From: Hyperoodon ampullatus
Lineage: Eukaryota; Chordata; Mammalia; Artiodactyla; Ziphiidae
Direction of reading: 5' to 3'
Assembly (NCBI GenBank): GCA_949752795.1
Contig: OX457057.1
Location: forward strand, 101,583,513 to 101,647,512
Length of the DNA: 64,000 bases
The position numbers were made by a program, and so were the translations under genes. Under the pieces are notes generated by a model that worked only from the letters and a program-made list of their open reading frames with translations, did no database searches and was not told the DNA's origin. This document shows positions 1 through 14,218 of this stretch, one piece after another. The number at the start of each line of letters is the position of its first letter. Position 1 is the first letter of the stretch.

Positions 1-1679
1 CATTAAAATCACTATGCTCTTCAAGCAACTTTCTGATTATCATTGGCTTCTCATGTAAGTTTCTCCCCAAATTTAGAGAATATGCTGGCCAGCCAATGCA
101 AACTTCTACTCTGTTTGATAGTGATTTTCCTCTGCCCAAAATTAATAAATTGGCATTCTTGTTTCTGGTGAATTTCTTATGTGTTTGCCTGATCCTCATC
201 ACTCTCAGCATACTGACAAAATTGAATATTTAGATCAGCAAAGCTAAAGTCAAGACACGGGACTATGGTGATCCAAAATAGTTAATACCACCCTAAGTGA
301 CTGCTTGGCCTCTCTCCATGCACTCTGTGATCACAACAGTAATTGCATATATGGAACCTTGACAGAATTCATAAAAATAATTAGAAAGAATTAAGACCCA
401 GCTACATGCAACCAAATGAATTTTAGAAACACAATGTAGTGAAAGAAGGAAGATATTAAAAATGTATATATAACATGACTTTATTTACATAGAATTCAAA
501 AACATGTAAAATTAATCTCTTTTGCTTAGTGATATATATGCCTTGAAGCTATGCTGAAAAACAAAGAAAAAAATAATCTCATGATAGTGTTTACCTCTAG
601 TCAGGTGGGAGTTGGGGGCAGTTGTGATCTGGAAGGACACCCAAGGGATTTCTGGGGTGTGGGCAATATTCTACTTCTTGATCTGAGTGAAGCTAATATA
701 GATGGCTGCTTTATTACTAACTGTTAAATTGTATGTTTGTGTTTAAAGCATTTTCTGTGTATATGTTATATTCTATGATTTTTTTAAGTTTAAGAAGTTA
801 AGACCAATGGATAAATTGGAAGCAATAGAGCAGGGTGGCAGGAGAGGATCAAGAGCACAAGCTCAAAAGTTAAACAGCTTTATTTCAAATCTGAGTTCTA
901 CCACTTATGAAATCCATGACCTTAGGTAAGTTGTTTAATTTCTCTGACCCTCAGTGTCTACTACATAGCAAATACTATGCTGGACGCTGAGGATATCAAG
1001 ATATGCAGAACTAAATCTGAGCCTTGCCTTTGTGGAGCTACAATCCGATGGGAAAGCAGACATTAATCAAATAATCAGACAAATAAATGTAAAACTGGAA
1101 CTGTAATAAGTGCTATGAATACCTTCAATTCAGCTGGGGTGAGGTTGGGGGAAGAAGAAACTTTTAAAAAATAACACATGGTGCTGAGAACTTACTCGAT
1201 ATATTTAGGGAGGTCAAGGAAGGCTTCTCTGGGAAAGTGACCACCAAACGGTTATCTGAAGAATTATGAAGTGTTAACTAGGTGAAGAGGAGTATGAGGG
1301 AATATTCAAGGTAGAGGTAACAGCATGTGTGCAAAGTCCTGTGGCAGAGGAAGCATGACAAGGACAAGAAAATGAACATGCTGTAAGAAGCTGGAGAAGC
1401 ACTCGGCTGCTGGTCCGTGTGGGACTTTGTTAGCCATTCATTATAAAGGGCACTTTGGGAATTAGATGAGGTTCTATTCGTGAAGCACTCAAGCACAGAG
1501 TCTGGAACATGGTTCCATGATTAGCTATTGTGGAAAGTACATGAACCGAAAGTTCATATGAGGAAATGCAGATTGAAAATAGTCATGGAAAATTTTCAGG
1601 CTCAGAAATAAAATAAATTAAATTTACATAACAAAGTACAATTTTACACTAATTAAATTAGAAAAATAAAACATGTTAT

Positions 1680-1850
1680 GATTTTGCTTGATGCAGTTTA
1701 AGTATAGTGGCCAAGAGACTTTGGAATCAAGCATACCAGAGTTTCAAATCCTGGTTTTGCCATTTCATGGGTAAAATGAAGATAATGCTTTCCTCTTGGG
1801 GTTGTTGTAGTGATTAAGATCATATATGGTAAACCACTTAGATTGCCTAG
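1680..1850 (+). repeat. MIR-like SINE relic
   Basis: Recognisable MIR core and tail phrases: 'ttggaatcaagcataccaga', 'caaatcctggttttgccatt' and 'aaatgaagataatg', then a 'gtgattaagatcatata' stretch. Diverged, no TSD visible. Confidence 0.6.
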
Positions 1851-2359
1851 GATATGATAAGCAGTCAAAAATTTTACCTATTACTATCTTTTTTAGATAT
1901 TAAATTGAGACTATCAAGGTGGTAAAGAAGATGATAAATTCCGATATCACAAATTTTAAAAACTCTGTTGGAAATATATTTGGCAAAACTTAACCAATTA
2001 GATGCTAATACTCTGGTCCAGGAATAATAACACTTGTGGGGATCTAGCCACAGGATATAATCCCAAACGAAGGGGGAAACCACATGGACAAACATTCATT
2101 GCAGTTTTATCAATAATCAGGAAAAATGAGAAATAACCTGAATTTCCAAAAATAGAGAAATAATTAAATTATTTGGGTGCCTACTACACGTCAGGCATTT
2201 AATATATTCATTCTTTTATCTTCACAGCAATTCTGCAAAGTGAATATTATTTGTTACCACTTTTTAGTTACTTTGTTCAAGGTCACATAGCTAATTACAG
2301 GCAGAAGGAAAATTTAAACCCAGATTTATATGATTCCAAAGTTGTTACAAGTACAAGTA

Positions 2360-2580
2360 TGGTAAAGCAAGACTGCCTGAATTCGAAACTCAGTTCTACC
2401 ACTTACTGGTTATGTGACCCTGAGTGAGTCAGTAAACTTCTCTGTGTCTCATTTTCCTCATCCATAAAATGGAAATAATAACAGTGCCTTCCTCAATAGA
2501 TTAAATGAGTTGACATACAAAAGGGTTTAGAACAGTTTCTATAAGAGGTATAGAAGTGTTAGCTATTACTTTGATTATTA
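2360..2580 (+). repeat. MIR-like SINE relic
   Basis: Follows the MIR consensus closely: 'gactgcctgaattcgaaact', 'ctaccacttactggttatgt', 'tcattttcctcatccataaa', 'attaaatgagttgacatac'. Ancient mammalian repeat in PTPN22 intron 1. Confidence 0.7.
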
Positions 2581-3009
2581 TATTTTCATCATACTATCCT
2601 GCATTAAAAGTCATTAATATAGATTTTAACCAACATGATAGTTTTGTTACAATGCTAAGTGAAAATATGAGAATACAAAATTGTAGCTATGCTTATAATT
2701 ACAGTAATATAAAAGGCATCCTATCAATATAAATGGAGAAAAACTAGAATTCCTATACCCCCCAAAACTGTATTTGTTGGGATGTTGGTACTATGGTGAA
2801 TTTATTTTATTTTACCTTGCAATAATATTATTTTATTAAAAAATAACAACAATAAGGCTTTATTTTTTTAAGTACTTTAAGAAATTTTCAATAGTGTGGT
2901 TGCACACTGCTATTTCTGCTGTATAGAAACTATGCTAACTAAAGACTTACCCTCATGCTAGGCCCTTTGAGGGACTACGGTTAGTGGCTTAAACAAGACA
3001 TTATTGCAT

Positions 3010-3158
3010 AGGGATTAATTTCACAGGCTCTGATATGACAGATCCAGGTTAAATTTCATGTCTATGGCTGAACAGCTGAGTGAGCTTAGGCCAATTATTT
3101 ACCCTCTCAGAGCCTCAGTTTCCTTATCTGTAAGTCAGAGATCAGAACAACCTCATAG
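3010..3158 (+). repeat. MIR-like SINE relic, interrupted by a CHR SINE
   Basis: Contains 'cctcagtttccttatctgta' and 'caacctcataggg', typical of the MIR 3' half. The younger SINE at 3171-3370 has landed at its 3' edge. Confidence 0.6.
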
Positions 3159-3170
3159 GGTTTTTGGGGG

Positions 3171-3370
3171 TTTTTTTGCGGTACGCGGGCCTCTCACTGT
3201 TGTGGTCTCTCTCGTTGCGGAGCACAGGCTCCGGACGCGCAGGCTCAGTAGCCATGGCTCACGGGCCCAGCCGCTCCTCGGCATGTGGGATCTTCCCAGA
3301 CCGGGGGCACGAACCCGTGTCCCCGGCATCGGCAGGCAGACTCTCAACCACTGCGCCACCAGGGAAGCCC
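3171..3370 (-). mobile_element. CHR-type tRNA-derived SINE (short subtype)
   Basis: Reads right to left from GGGCTTCCC (3370) through the B-box-like ACGGGTTCGTGCC to a short poly(A) tail (T run at 3171). A flanking 'agggtttttgggg' and 'aggggtttttttt' look like an imperfect TSD. Open frames on both strands over this interval are SINE artefacts. Confidence 0.9.
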
Positions 3371-3504
3371 TAGGGGTTTTTTTTAATAAGTAATAAATAA
3401 GATAATGAATGTGATGCTTCCTTGACACCCCACCAAGACTATCACAGTTATAATTAAATATTTAATAGAGTAATTGGTTGTTTAATGTCTGTCTCTCTAA
3501 GGCA

Positions 3505-3620
3505 TCCTCTAATGTCTTAGAATATAAGCTCCACCAAAGCATGGAGTATTGCACTGCAGAACCAGCATCTAGCACAATGCTTTGCACATAGTAAGCACTC
3601 AATAAATATTTGAATGAATG
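3505..3620 (+). repeat. L2-like 3' end
   Basis: Shows 'agaatataagctccaccaaa' and 'catagtaagcactcaataaa' then TATTTGAATGAATGC, the characteristic end of LINE2. The similar relic at 4965-5125 is in the same orientation. Confidence 0.6.
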
Positions 3621-6135
3621 CATGGAAACCTCATAGGAATGGTCAGTGGCAGTTTCAACTACAGAAGGATTATTGAGTTTAGACTTGGCATGGGGAAAAG
3701 ACCAAAGCAGCATGGTATTGGCTCTAGCTATCACAGTAGAGCTTTGTGCTCTGCACAAAGATACTTGGCCAAGGGGGAAGTGAGGACAGAAATCTAAGCC
3801 ATGGACTCAGTGTGGGGGAAGGGTGTACAGAATGTCTACCTGTAAGTAGAGATGACTTTTGATAATTCCCACAGAGGCACCACCATTCAGGCCAGCAGTG
3901 GCCTTTTGTCACAGAATCAGCCCTCGAACCTCAGAAACATCAAATCCTGGGAGAAGATATTAAGGGCTGAAGGTGGAATGTGGTATATGACCAGGTGGAA
4001 AGCCTGCCAGTTTAAGGGTGGTATTCACCTTGTCCAAGCAAGTAGCCTGGCCTCATTCACTGCTCCCCAACTCCCCCAAAGCTACTCTCTCTGGTACTTC
4101 AGCTGAACCTTTAGGTGGGGCTGAGGGAAAGACTCTGTTTTTCCACTGGAGGACATGAGTCAGTGAACAGTGAGGTTCCACTTAATCACCACCCAAAAAC
4201 AGGTCCTTAGAATTAGGAGCTAGAAAAGCAAGGAAGTGATTAATATAAAAGTCAGGATAGTGATCATTCCTCGGCAGGACAGGACAGGGTGGGTGTGGGG
4301 ATGAGGACCTGATGGGAAAGGGACATGTAGAGGTCTTCTGGGGCTGACAATGTTCTATCCCTTGACCTGGGTGATGGCTGCTTTACAGTTATACTTACAT
4401 TTTATGTACTTTTCTCAATGCGTATTATAGTTCATAGTTTTAAACAGCTGGAAAAAATACAAACTATAAAAGGTTTTTAAGAGGGAAAAAATAACCAGAT
4501 CTGTAGTATTAAAAGATCACTTGGGTGTTAAACAGAAAATTGATTGAAGGTGGGGCAAGGCTAGAGGCAGAGAAAACAGGAGGTGAGGTAGTTGCTATAT
4601 TTTGGTGAAAGACTATAATGACTGAGCTAAGAAAAGGTAAAATATTAGGGATGTAGTCTATATTATTTTTAAAAACACAACGAAAATAACAGAGACTGCC
4701 ACTGCCCCCTCACCTCACTTTTTACCTCTGCATTGGGGAAATTTGGCTCAGGAGATATAGCCCAGGGGCAGGCACGTGTCTAAGACACATAGGCCATGCT
4801 TTCTACCTTCCCTCCCTCCCTGCTAACTCTACTCAGAAGGACTAAGACTGCCTGGCTAGTGGCAACTAGAGTGCATTTTTCATGACACCACGGCATTATC
4901 CAAGTTGAGCTGACGCAGGAGTTTCTACCATAATATGCAATCACTCAATCATAACATCTAATCACTCGGGACTTTACAGAGTGTTTTCACATCTACTATC
5001 TGGTACCAGAATGTTAGCTCCGTGAGGGCAAAAAGGTTCTTATTTTGTTCACTGCTATATCCTCAGTGCCTAAAACTAAACTTGGTACATAGAAGGTGCT
5101 CAATAAATATTACTGAACGAATGACCACATTTAAGTATTATTATTATTGATATTTAGTCATCACAATAATCTTGTGCAGAGAGGTAGGAAATTCATTATG
5201 ATCCCCATTTCAGAAGTCGGGAAACAGAGACTTGGTGAGATTAAGGAACATGGCAAGTAGTTGATAATTTGGTTGATGACACTGTCATGATTTAATTTCA
5301 GATTTTATATTTAAATTCCCTTATTTTTCCCATTTCCTCATAGCTGAAAAGGTAAAGTTTGAAGTTCTTATAACTCTGAAACATCAGCTGGAAGTATTCC
5401 CAAATACATGATAAGTACTATCAGACATCCTACGTCATCTGATGTGCTGGGTTATAGGATGAGTGAGGCCTACCCAGCTGCCACTGCATCAGTAAGCACC
5501 GTTCCCCCAGAGGAGATGCAGTGCTCCTCTGGGTAATCAAATCCAGTTGACCCCAGGCTACCTTGTGCTTATGTTTCTTCCCATCCCTCACTTTTCTCTA
5601 CTCCCCATCCTAGCCATTCCACCCCTCCAAGCAAAAGAAGATTAAGGAAACCCTGTTATTGCAAACATGCATGTTCTCATATTTTTTTCTTCATTAAAAA
5701 AAAAAAGAAAAAATAAATATGGCAGAAAGTAGTTTTGGTGCTCTTCAAGAGTTTTTGTCATCCAAATGGAACCCACGGGAGGCTAAAAGCATAATGCTCC
5801 ATGAAAAGTTAATCTTGGTCTCTTTCCTCTTGATATTAATTAAAATTAGTCATTTGAAGCCTAAACCACAACTCAGATACCTGGGAACTCCAGATGTTCA
5901 ATTAATATTAGATTTATACAACTGGAATTATGTATGTCATCTGTAGGATTCCTAGTCAAACTCTAAGAACTAGCAAACAAAATATTTAAAACTATATTTT
6001 GGAGAGAACATCTAAAATACACAAAAACCACTTAGAGAAGTTATACTTTTAGATTGCCTTCTTCCCCTGAAAGGTCAGTTTATCCCAAGAGCAAGTTGGT
6101 CTAGGAGAGTTGGACCACTGTCATCAAACAGTCTA

Positions 6136-6420
<285 letters not shown>

Positions 6421-7874
6421 CGTAACCAGACTCTGTGGTCACACAACAAAGCCAGCACCTCACTCCTGGGCCCTAGCGCCTTCCTTGTCAAGAAAGGAAC
6501 CTGGTTGCAGTTCAAGTTTGTAACAAACAAGAGGCTAGCCAGAACGTAATGTGTGTGGGGGCTGCTTAGCTCTGAGACTATTCCACTCCATCACTCTTAA
6601 GCAAAGTTCACAATTTTTCTTGCTTCCTAGAGAAAAGGCAGAATTACAGGTCTCATGGATGATTCTGCCTCTCCCCATATCCCCAATGAGCACAAAGGCC
6701 CTGTTGACACCTTCTGTTTCCTCATGTCCTAAATGAACTCTGTAAAAGTTCATTTAGGCCCAGTTTGGAGACACTGTTTGGAGTTAAGACATCTTCTAAA
6801 AGGTTTCTTGTCAGTGTGATCGGTGGCAAACTTCTGTTCATCAAAGAAGGCGTTTTTATTTGGAACTTTTGATTCTGCCATATAGACCTAACTCTCTTTT
6901 GGATGAAGCAAAGTCAGCTGCTTCTGAGAGTCTGGGTTTCTCCCAGAGCTGGGGAAGTGCTAATCTCCATTAAGGGAAGTGTTGCTGATTTCAGGACCCC
7001 ACCCCCACCTTCCAGTACTTTTTGGGCTTCATTTGGGTTCTGGATATAAAGACTGAGAGCACCTGGTCTATATGGGATCCAGGGGCACGGTGGCCCCCAA
7101 GAAGAGCACCTGACCAGGAATCTGGCATAAAATCCCCTGTATGTAATGCCAGTAAAATATGGAGGACCAGAAAAAGAGTAAAATCAACCACCTTGCTGGC
7201 AACAATACACATTTTAGGGCAGAAAGCCTGAAGAACTATTTCTAGAGAAGATATTTCTACTCTTCAACCAAAGCCTCAGGAAAGGCCATTGTTTCTGGAA
7301 GCCACACTGTGCATGTAGCATTTGGGCCCTGATAGGGAGGCTGTTCTAGAAAAAGCTTCCAAATCTCAGCTTGCATAAGTTCCCTCCTCAATGGGTTCAA
7401 ACCTACCCAAGCGTGTGAGAACGAGACAAAAATCAGCATAACATCTCTGTTCGAGGACAGAAGTTCAATAAATATGAGAACAAAATTAGTCTGAGATAAT
7501 CAGGAAGAAAATTTGGCAATGTGCTGTTAGAACTTCCTCTATTTGCTATTAGCAATCCTTTCTGTTTTGCAACATTATTCAAACTTCCTTTAGGAAATGA
7601 TTCTGAACACTCTTTGGCTGCATCTACTTTACTGAACCTTACCACAGGGAAGGAAAGGTCACTGAGGTATCTTGCTTATAGGCAGTGTGAAGCCAATGAA
7701 GAATTTCAATCCTGATCCACATAATAAATTAAAATGAACCATATCCTCAACAATATTTGATGAGAGTAGAATAGTAGTTCTCAAACTATTCCTAACTATC
7801 ATTAAATTTAGGAGAATTTCTTGCTGCTCTAAATAATGCAATTTAATTTGTCTTTTTAAAAACACAAATTATGG

Positions 7875-8081
7875 GGCTTCCCTGGTGGTGCAGTGGTTGA
7901 GAGTCCGCCTGCCGATGCAGGGGAAGCGGGTTCGTGCCCCGGTCTGGGAAGATCCCACATGCCGCGGAGTGGCTGGGCCCGTGAGCCATGGCCGCTGAGC
8001 CTGCGCGTCCGGAGCCTGTGCTCCGCAATGGGAGAGGCCACAACAGTGAGAGGCCCGCGTACCACAAAAAAAAAAAAAAAA
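7875..8081 (+). mobile_element. CHR-type SINE with perfect TSD
   Basis: About 207 bases from GGGCTTCCCTGGTGGTGCAG to a poly(A) tail. It is flanked by AAACACAAATTATGGG at 7860-7875 and again at 8082-8097, a 16-base TSD, so this is a recent L1-mobilised insertion. Confidence 0.95.
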
Positions 8082-10120
8082 AAACACAAATTATGGGAAA
8101 AAATTTTTAAAGACAAAATTTCAAGTTCACAATAACCAAAACCATGTAAAAGTATGCACATTGTTAAATGAAGACGAAAAGATGCAAAAAAGAATCAATT
8201 GCAGAAGTGTTGGGATTAAGGATTTTTTAAAGTTCTTCTTTTAAAATTATTATGCCATTTTTAATTAGAAAAAAACCTACAATAATCCATTAATTTGTTC
8301 AACAAATTTATTGAGTACCCGCTGAATGCTAAGTACTATGTTAGGAGCTGCATATACAATAATGAACAAGACAGAACATGGTGAAAAACACCTCTTAACC
8401 AGTTTATAAAGCATCTCAGAACTAAGATATAGACTTAATTACTGATAAAAATTAAAATATTCCAAACTTATTTGCAAAGTAGCAAAGGATAACCCTAAAA
8501 GGAAAGTGATTTTCTATATTTGGACAACTAAAAGACATACAGTTTCATAATCTGTCACCTTAGAATGTCTTCACTTCCATCAAAACAAGAACTTTACTAA
8601 TGAATAAACAAAAAGACAGCTAATAAAATAAAATGTAAGTCTACTTTCCTCAAGCCTATATTTCAGAACAGTCTCTCTCTAAGTTTATTCTCAACTTAGG
8701 GAGGGATAAGATGGAGATAGATATTAGGTAAGAAAGAAAAACTTGCTGAGATCCAACATATGAGGATCTGAAAAGAGTGTCTTAGCAGAAGTGCAGATCT
8801 TCTTTAAAAGCAAGCAGCAATGCTTAGGATTCTGTTCCACTCTAAAACCAAAAGATATAGAAATACCGTGAAATAACCAAACCTCAAAAACCCACTTAGC
8901 TGAAAGGCCATTTCCTGAGCAGACAACTCAAGCAAGCAAAAAACAAACTGAAGGTGAAAACAAAACACTTATTTTATGTTTAATTACCACTTAATTTTTC
9001 ACACTTCTTTCTACAGATACTGGAGGACAATAGGAGCATAATTCTTTTTGATGAAGATTCTGTTGACTCATTTGTATCTTGTGGGAAGATCAAGAGCTGG
9101 GGAAGGAAACAAGTCATTCAGCAAAGACTAGCAAAAACCTAAAAGAACTGAAGAATTTACAGTGAACCATTTAAACCAATCTGACATAAACCCTAAGTGA
9201 ACACAACAATTCCATGCAGTAAAAGACTCATAAACACTTTATCAGAACCATCAAGGGTGAGTTCTAGTGGAAAGTAAAACTGTAGTACCTGAAAAGGAGT
9301 GAGGAAGGAGCATCTCACTGCTTCCTCATCTGGCTATGGTGTTTGTTCAGGAGGAAGATGACAACAGGGAGGAGTGCTGATTACACTGTCACCTGTTCCA
9401 GCAAGAGGGGAATGTGCCAGTTTAAGAGGAAAGATCAGTGTCATGGAGGTTCGGAGTTAGATGACAAAAAATCTTTAACCAAAAAGAACACGGGGGAATT
9501 ATTAGGACAACATAAACTAGTTAATAGGAAAGACATTCAATTTTCTCAGGACATCCTTCTTCCTGCGGAGGCATGTTGTACCCTTGGAAAGCCACTTACC
9601 AATCTTTGCTTCAGTTTCACTACTCCTGCCTTCCCCTACGTCCCATGGTCATTGATTTGATGTGGCCTTTGTGTATTATCTGTGAAACAGTCGGTGCTTT
9701 GTAAGCATCCTCTTGGTTACCAAGGTCTCTTGGTCCTTTCTCTTCAGTGACTCTCAAATTCAACCTGTCTTTTCTGTTCCCATGTTAACCACCATCCCCA
9801 TTTCACAGCTGGATTCGTGCAGCGATAAGCTCTTAGTCATCTTCTTATCTATGTGCCTTCCAATCTAGTCTCTCCTGGTAACTAAGGCTGGATAAAAGTT
9901 CTTAAGAACTTTTTTCTTTGGCCACTTCTCGTCATTTCCCCAATTTTCACCAGGAAAAGCCATAAAAGCTAGTTACTCTTTTCTTCAAAAATCCTGCCCC
10001 TAACTCCATCTCACTATGACCTGAATCCCTTCAATACAAATATTTATTCAGCTATAGAAGTTTTCTTAGTTTCTTCACATGTTCATTTTCTCCCGTAAGT
10101 TTATATAAAAGAGGAATTTA

Positions 10121-10324
10121 GGGCTTCCCTGGTGGCGCAGTGGTTGAGAGTCCGCCTGCTGATGCAGGGGACACGGGTTCGTGCCCAGGTCCGGGAAGAT
10201 ACCACATGCCGCGGAGCGGCTGGGCCCGTGAGCCATGGCCGCTGAGCCTGTGCATCCGGAGCCTGTGCTCCGTAACGGGCCACAACAGTGAGAGGCCTGC
10301 GTACCGCAAAAAAAAAAAAAAAAA
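10121..10324 (+). mobile_element. CHR-type SINE with TSD
   Basis: Starts GGGCTTCCCTGG and ends in an A run. The TSD AAAAGAGGAATTTA flanks both ends (about 10107-10120 and 10322-10335). It lacks a short GAGA segment near 10277 that the other copies carry. Confidence 0.94.
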
Positions 10325-11503
10325 AGAGGAATTTATTCAAAAGAAAGCATATAAAATGCCCCCCACATTTTTAAGCTTATCCAGGGCAATGATAGTGTCT
10401 TCTATACATTTGTGTAACCCACAGTGCTTCACATGGTTTTGAGCATACCTAAAATAGCTCTACTGTGATAAATAACTATTGTGGTTAGGCCTTGGTGTGA
10501 GATCCACTCTGACTCACTCCATCAGTTACTCCAGGTCTCCCGCCTGGCACAGTCTCTGCTCATCTCTGGCTGGGCACCTTTGCTATGCCAGGAGCAGATG
10601 GTCCTTTCCTACGAGGAGGACTAGGAACCTGGCAAACAGTACTTCCCTGAATGCTGCTGCCCAAGCAGCAGGGTTATTATTATAAAAGGAATGGTGCTAT
10701 TACTGAAGAAGAGTCCATCCCCAAAGGGCTGCAATGGCCGGGAAAAAATGTCCTCCTTTATCTCCAGAATCGACTGCTTGTCCTTTTAGAAATGGACACA
10801 GAGGAGGCTTATAAAACACTTCTAACACAGCTTGTTTGCTTTGCTCATGTTTTCACATCATCCACAACAGGAAAATCCCCTACCCATTTTCCAATCGGCT
10901 TCTTGTCACTACAGCATTCTGAGACCTCTTCATGCTCTTCAATCCACCCGTTGTGAGCTTCATCGTCAGCTTCCCACATACCACACAGGGAATCACACTC
11001 TGCCTTTGGTTTCAGAAACAGTCCTCAAGAGGCAAAGGTCAACTGATACTTGCAATTGAAGCAATTTCCCTTTTTATTTTATTTTTTTTAATAGAGAGTT
11101 GGAGCTCTTAGTGAGGCTTGGCATCTTGTTCAAAATATGATCAAACCTGAAGTCTCATCTTTCATTTGATTGTTTATTTAGTTTTCCTTCATTTGTTCAT
11201 TTAATGAATATTTATGAGGTCTGTATACATGCAAGAGAATGGGGAAGAGGGGAGCTACAGTAGTGAACAACAAATTGTCCTCATTCAAGGATCCTTTATT
11301 CTAGCAGGGAAAGTAAGTAAACAAAAAACTATAATTGAAGACCATTTGTGATAAGACCATAAATGTGGTGCAACCAAAATTATGAGAAGGCAGTCAGGGT
11401 CAGGGTCAGAGTCAGAAAAACAAAAAAACGAGAAGGCAAAGATCACTTCTTACTTGGATTATCTGGATAGTCTTCATGGAGGAAGTGACATTTGAGTTGG
11501 GTC

Positions 11504-11800
11504 TTTTTTTTTTTTTAGGTTTAATATTAATTTATTAATAGGGAATTCTATGTATTTTTATATCACAAATATTTAAAAATACTTCAACAACTGTATTTCC
11601 ATAGATTTTGCTTTCTTTTTAATCCCTATGCCTTTTTTCTTTACACTTTAAAATTTTAATTTATTTTTCCCCAAACAAAATATAAAAGGACTCATCTCAT
11701 GGAATGATTAGAATGCTAAAGTAGGAAACACAGTTTAAGTCTGTAACACAATGTGAGTGTTGAAAGAAGCTATTCACTAAAGCTCCACTCCACTTTTGGT
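11504..11800 (-). repeat. Candidate retrocopied 3' UTR fragment of unknown origin
   Basis: Read on the minus strand, an AATAAA (11536-11531) is followed about 14 bases later by a 13-base A run (11516-11504). This is the geometry of a polyadenylated transcript end copied into DNA. The body is AT-rich and non-repetitive, and I do not recognise the source gene. No clear right-hand TSD was found, because the large L1 begins next to it. Confidence 0.35.
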
Positions 11801-14218
11801 TTTTGTTTGTTTGTTTTTTGTTTTGTTTTGTTTTTTAAATTAATTTGTATTAGAGCATAGTTGCTTTACAATGTTGTGTTAGTTTCTACTGTAAAGCAAA
11901 GTGAATCAGCTGTACATATACATATATCCCCTCTTTTTTGGATTTCCTTCACATTTAGGTCACCACAGAGCACTGAATAGAGTTCCCTGAGCTATACAGT
12001 AGGTTCTCATTAGTTATCTATTTTATACATTATATCAACAGTGTATATATGTCAACTCCAATCTCCCAATTCATTCCACCCCTTCCCTTCCCCCCTTGGT
12101 ATCCATATGTTTGTTCTCTGTCTGTGTCTCTGTTTCTGTTTTGCAAATAAGATCATCTGTACCATTTTTCTAGATTCCACATATATGTGTTAATACACAA
12201 TATTTGTTTTTCTCTTTCTGACTTACTTCACTCTGCATGACAGTCTCTAGGTCCATCCACATCTCTACCAATGACCCAATTTCGTTCCTTTTTATGGCTG
12301 AGTAATATTCCATACAATGTGATGTACCACATCTTCTTTATCCATTCCTGTTGATGGACATTTAGGTTGTGTCCATGTTCTGGCTATTGTAAACAGTGCT
12401 GCAGTGAACACTGGGGTACATGCGTCTTTTTGAATTATGGCTTTCTCTGGGTATATGCCCAGTAGTGGGATTGCTGCATCATATGGTAGTTCTATTTTTA
12501 GTTTTTTAAAGAATTTCCATACTGTTCTCCATAGTGGCTGTATCAATTTACATTCCCACCAACAGTGCAAGAGTTCCCTTTTCTCCACACCCTCTCCAGC
12601 ATCTATTGTTTGTAGATTTTTAAATGATGGCCATTCTGACAGGCGTGAGGTGATACTTCATGGTAGTTTTGATTTGAATTTCTCTAATAATTAGTGATGT
12701 TGAGCATTGTTTCATGAGTTTGTTGGACATCTGTAGGTCTTCTTTGGAGAAAAGTCTATTTGGGTCTTCTGCCCATTTTTTGATTGGGTTGTTTGTTTTT
12801 TTGATATTGAGCTGCGTGAGCTGTTTGTATATTTTGGAGATTAATCCTTTGTCCATTGCTTCATTTGCAAATATTTTCTCCCATTCTGGGGGCTGTCTTT
12901 TTGTCTTGTTTATGGTTTCCTTTGCTGTGCAAAAGCTTTTAAGTTTCATTAGGTCCCATTTGTTTATTTTTGTTTTTATTTTAATTACTCTAAGAGGTGG
13001 GTCAAAAAATATCCTGTTGTGATTTTTGTCGAAGAGTCTTCTGCCTATGTTTTCCTCTAAGAGTTTTATAGTGTCTGGCCTTACATTCAGGTCTTTAATG
13101 CATTCTGAGTTTATTTTTCTGAATGGTGTTGGTGTTAGAGAGTGTTCTAATTTGATTCTTTTACATGTAGCTGTCCAGTTTTTCCAGCACCACTTATTGA
13201 AGAGGCTGTCTCTTCTCCATTGTATATTCTTGCCTCCTTTGTCATAGATTAGGTGACCATATGTGTGTGGGTTTATCTCTGGGCTTTCTATCCTTTTCCA
13301 TTGATCTATATTTCTGTTTTTGTGCCAGTACCATATTGTCTTGATTACTGTAGCTTTGTAGTATAGTCTGAAGTCTGGGAGCCTGATTCTTCCAGCTCCA
13401 TTTTTCTTTCTCAAGATTGCTTAGGCTATTCGGGTTCTTTTGTGCTTCTAAACAAATTGTAAAATTTTCTGTTCTAGTTCCATGAAAGATGTCATTGGTA
13501 GTTTGATAGGGATTACATTGAATCTGTAGATTGCTTTGGGTAGTATAGTCATTTTCACAATGTTGATTCTTCCAATCCAAGAACATGGTATATCTCTCCA
13601 TCTGTTTGTGTCATCTTTGCTTTCTTTCATCAGCATCTTACAGTTTTCTGCGTACAGGTATTTTGCCTCCTTAGATAGGTTTATTCCTAGGTATTTTATT
13701 CTTTTTTGTTGCAATGGTAAATGGGATTGTTTCCTTAATTTCTCTTTCTGATCTTTCATTGTTAGTGTATAGGAATGCAAGAGATTTCTGTGATTAATTT
13801 TGTATCCTGTGACTTTACTAAATTCACTGATTGGCTCCAGTAGTTTTCTGGTGGCATATTTAGAATTTTCTGTGTATAGTATCATGTCATCTGCAAAGAG
13901 TGACAGTTTTACTTTTCTTTTCTGATTTGGATTCTTTTTATTTCTTTTTCTTCTCTGATTGCTGTGGCTAAGACTTCCAAGACTGTGTTGAATAATAGTG
14001 GTGAGAGTGGACACACTTGTCTTGTTCCTGATCTTAGAGGAAATGCTTTCAGTTTTTCACCATTGAGAATATAGTTTGCTGTTGGTTTGTCATATATGGC
14101 CTTTATTATGGTGAGGTAGGTTCCCCCTATGACCACTTTCTGGAGAGTTTTTATCATAAATGGGTGTTGAATTTTTTCAAAAGCTTTTTCTGCATCTACT
14201 GGGATGTTCATGTGGTTT

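Larger units (their letters stand above)
6421..11500. other. Intergenic region between PTPN22 and the large L1, no gene seen
   Basis: Apart from two young CHR SINEs and an L2-like stretch around 8290-8370, I see no coding exon, tRNA or CpG island. The 105-codon frame at 9343-9660 matches no family I know, and I treat it as chance. Confidence 0.5.

Noticed and set aside
3058..3428. Overlapping open frames on both strands, repeated wherever 'VESPPADAG' or '[10 protein letters not shown]' peptides appear
   Set aside because: They are translations of the CHR SINE in its various frames and recur at each SINE copy. They are not genes.
9343..9660. 105-codon intergenic frame
   Set aside because: No recognised motif, no splice or promoter context, and length within chance for this sequence.
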